From DATLCI01 sp046714215 (GTDB taxonomy: Bacteria > Acidobacteriota > Terriglobia > Terriglobales > Acidobacteriaceae), in NCBI GenBank assembly GCA_046714215.1, contig JBKKBM010000234.1, forward strand, positions 1 through 5,583: a stretch of DNA of 5,583 nucleotides, read 5' to 3'. Numbering within the stretch: position 1 is the stretch's first letter; each line of letters begins with the position of its first letter. Below the pieces are notes generated by a model, which saw only the letters and a program-made list of their open reading frames with translations, was not told where the DNA came from and searched no databases. Made by a program: the position numbers and the translations under genes. Below are positions 5,494 to 5,583 of the stretch, piece by piece.

Positions 5494-5583
5494 ATGCTCC
5501 GCTCCTACAAAGGTATGAGCCCGACCATCGGGCAGGGCTGCTACATCGACGCCTCGGCCCAAGTGATCGGCGATGTCGTGATC
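5494..5583 (+). CDS. Gamma-class carbonic anhydrase-like hexapeptide protein, N-terminal fragment (3' end outside window)
   Basis: The 30 visible codons run from an ATG at 5494-5496 to the right edge. The protein starts MLRSYKGMSPTIGQG and continues with CYIDASAQVIGDVVI, the characteristic opening of the gamma carbonic anhydrase / YrdA / PaaY family: a short N-terminal strand with R-x-Y, then the first turns of the left-handed beta helix with hexapeptide rhythm (I-D, A-x-V-I-G-D-V). Full-length members have about 170-190 residues and form trimers with metal sites between subunits; the zinc-binding histidines lie beyond the window, so catalytic competence cannot be judged. A second in-frame ATG at codon 8 is less likely because the RSYKG segment is conserved in the family. 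The gene is divergent from the receptor gene across the 375-base intergenic region. Confidence 0.85.
   Translation, partial: MLRSYKGMSPTIGQGCYIDASAQVIGDVVI

Noticed and set aside
5207..5494. A 95-codon open frame on the - strand containing NHEGHKGHEG
   Set aside because: This peptide is the well-known artefact of translating the CCACGAAGG nonamer repeat. The frame begins with TTG, lacks a ribosome binding site and spans the inverted repeat.

Overview
The window looks like chromosomal DNA of a high-GC, Gram-negative soil-type bacterium, most likely an Acidobacteriota member. Three things point there: a very large Oar-like TonB-dependent receptor with an N-terminal carboxypeptidase-regulatory-like domain (a family heavily expanded in Acidobacteriota), the intergenic CCACGAAGG-type nonamer repeat that is common in that phylum and in related environmental genomes, and strong GC bias that opens long antisense shadow frames. 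The taxonomic call is inference; there is no rRNA or marker gene here strong enough to prove it.

Layout, left to right. (1) 1-151, + strand: the C-terminal end of a probable response-regulator receiver protein. (2) 170-199: a strong hairpin with T-rich flanks on both sides, a shared terminator between convergent genes. (3) 275-592, - strand: a small double zinc-ribbon protein with a CxxC-x17-CxxC module. (4) 784-818: terminator of the next gene. (5) 841-1038, - strand: rpsU (ribosomal protein S21), with a TTG start. (6) 1108-1917, - strand: a secreted DUF1223 thioredoxin-like protein with a CSSC motif. (7) 1981-5118, - strand: the Oar-like TonB-dependent outer-membrane receptor, 1045 residues from the preferred start. 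(8) 5119-5493: a 375-base divergent intergenic region holding a 12-nt tandem repeat directly before the receptor start, a cluster of perfect palindromes, and an inverted pair of CCACGAAGG repeats. (9) 5494-5583, + strand: the first 30 codons of a gamma-class carbonic anhydrase-like hexapeptide protein, running off the right edge.

How the genes may work together. The receptor and the DUF1223 gene are on the same strand, 63 bases apart with no visible terminator, and are probably co-transcribed. The receptor has exactly four cysteines in two close pairs, and the downstream protein is a thioredoxin-like protein with a CxxC motif, which suggests (as inference only) a thiol or metal-handling partnership in the envelope. 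rpsU and the zinc-ribbon gene look like separate transcription units concerned with translation or nucleic-acid binding.

I did not find a convincing new multi-gene system. The parts most worth a second look are the 12-nt repeat leader, the palindrome cluster in the divergent promoter region, and the inverted nonamer repeat.
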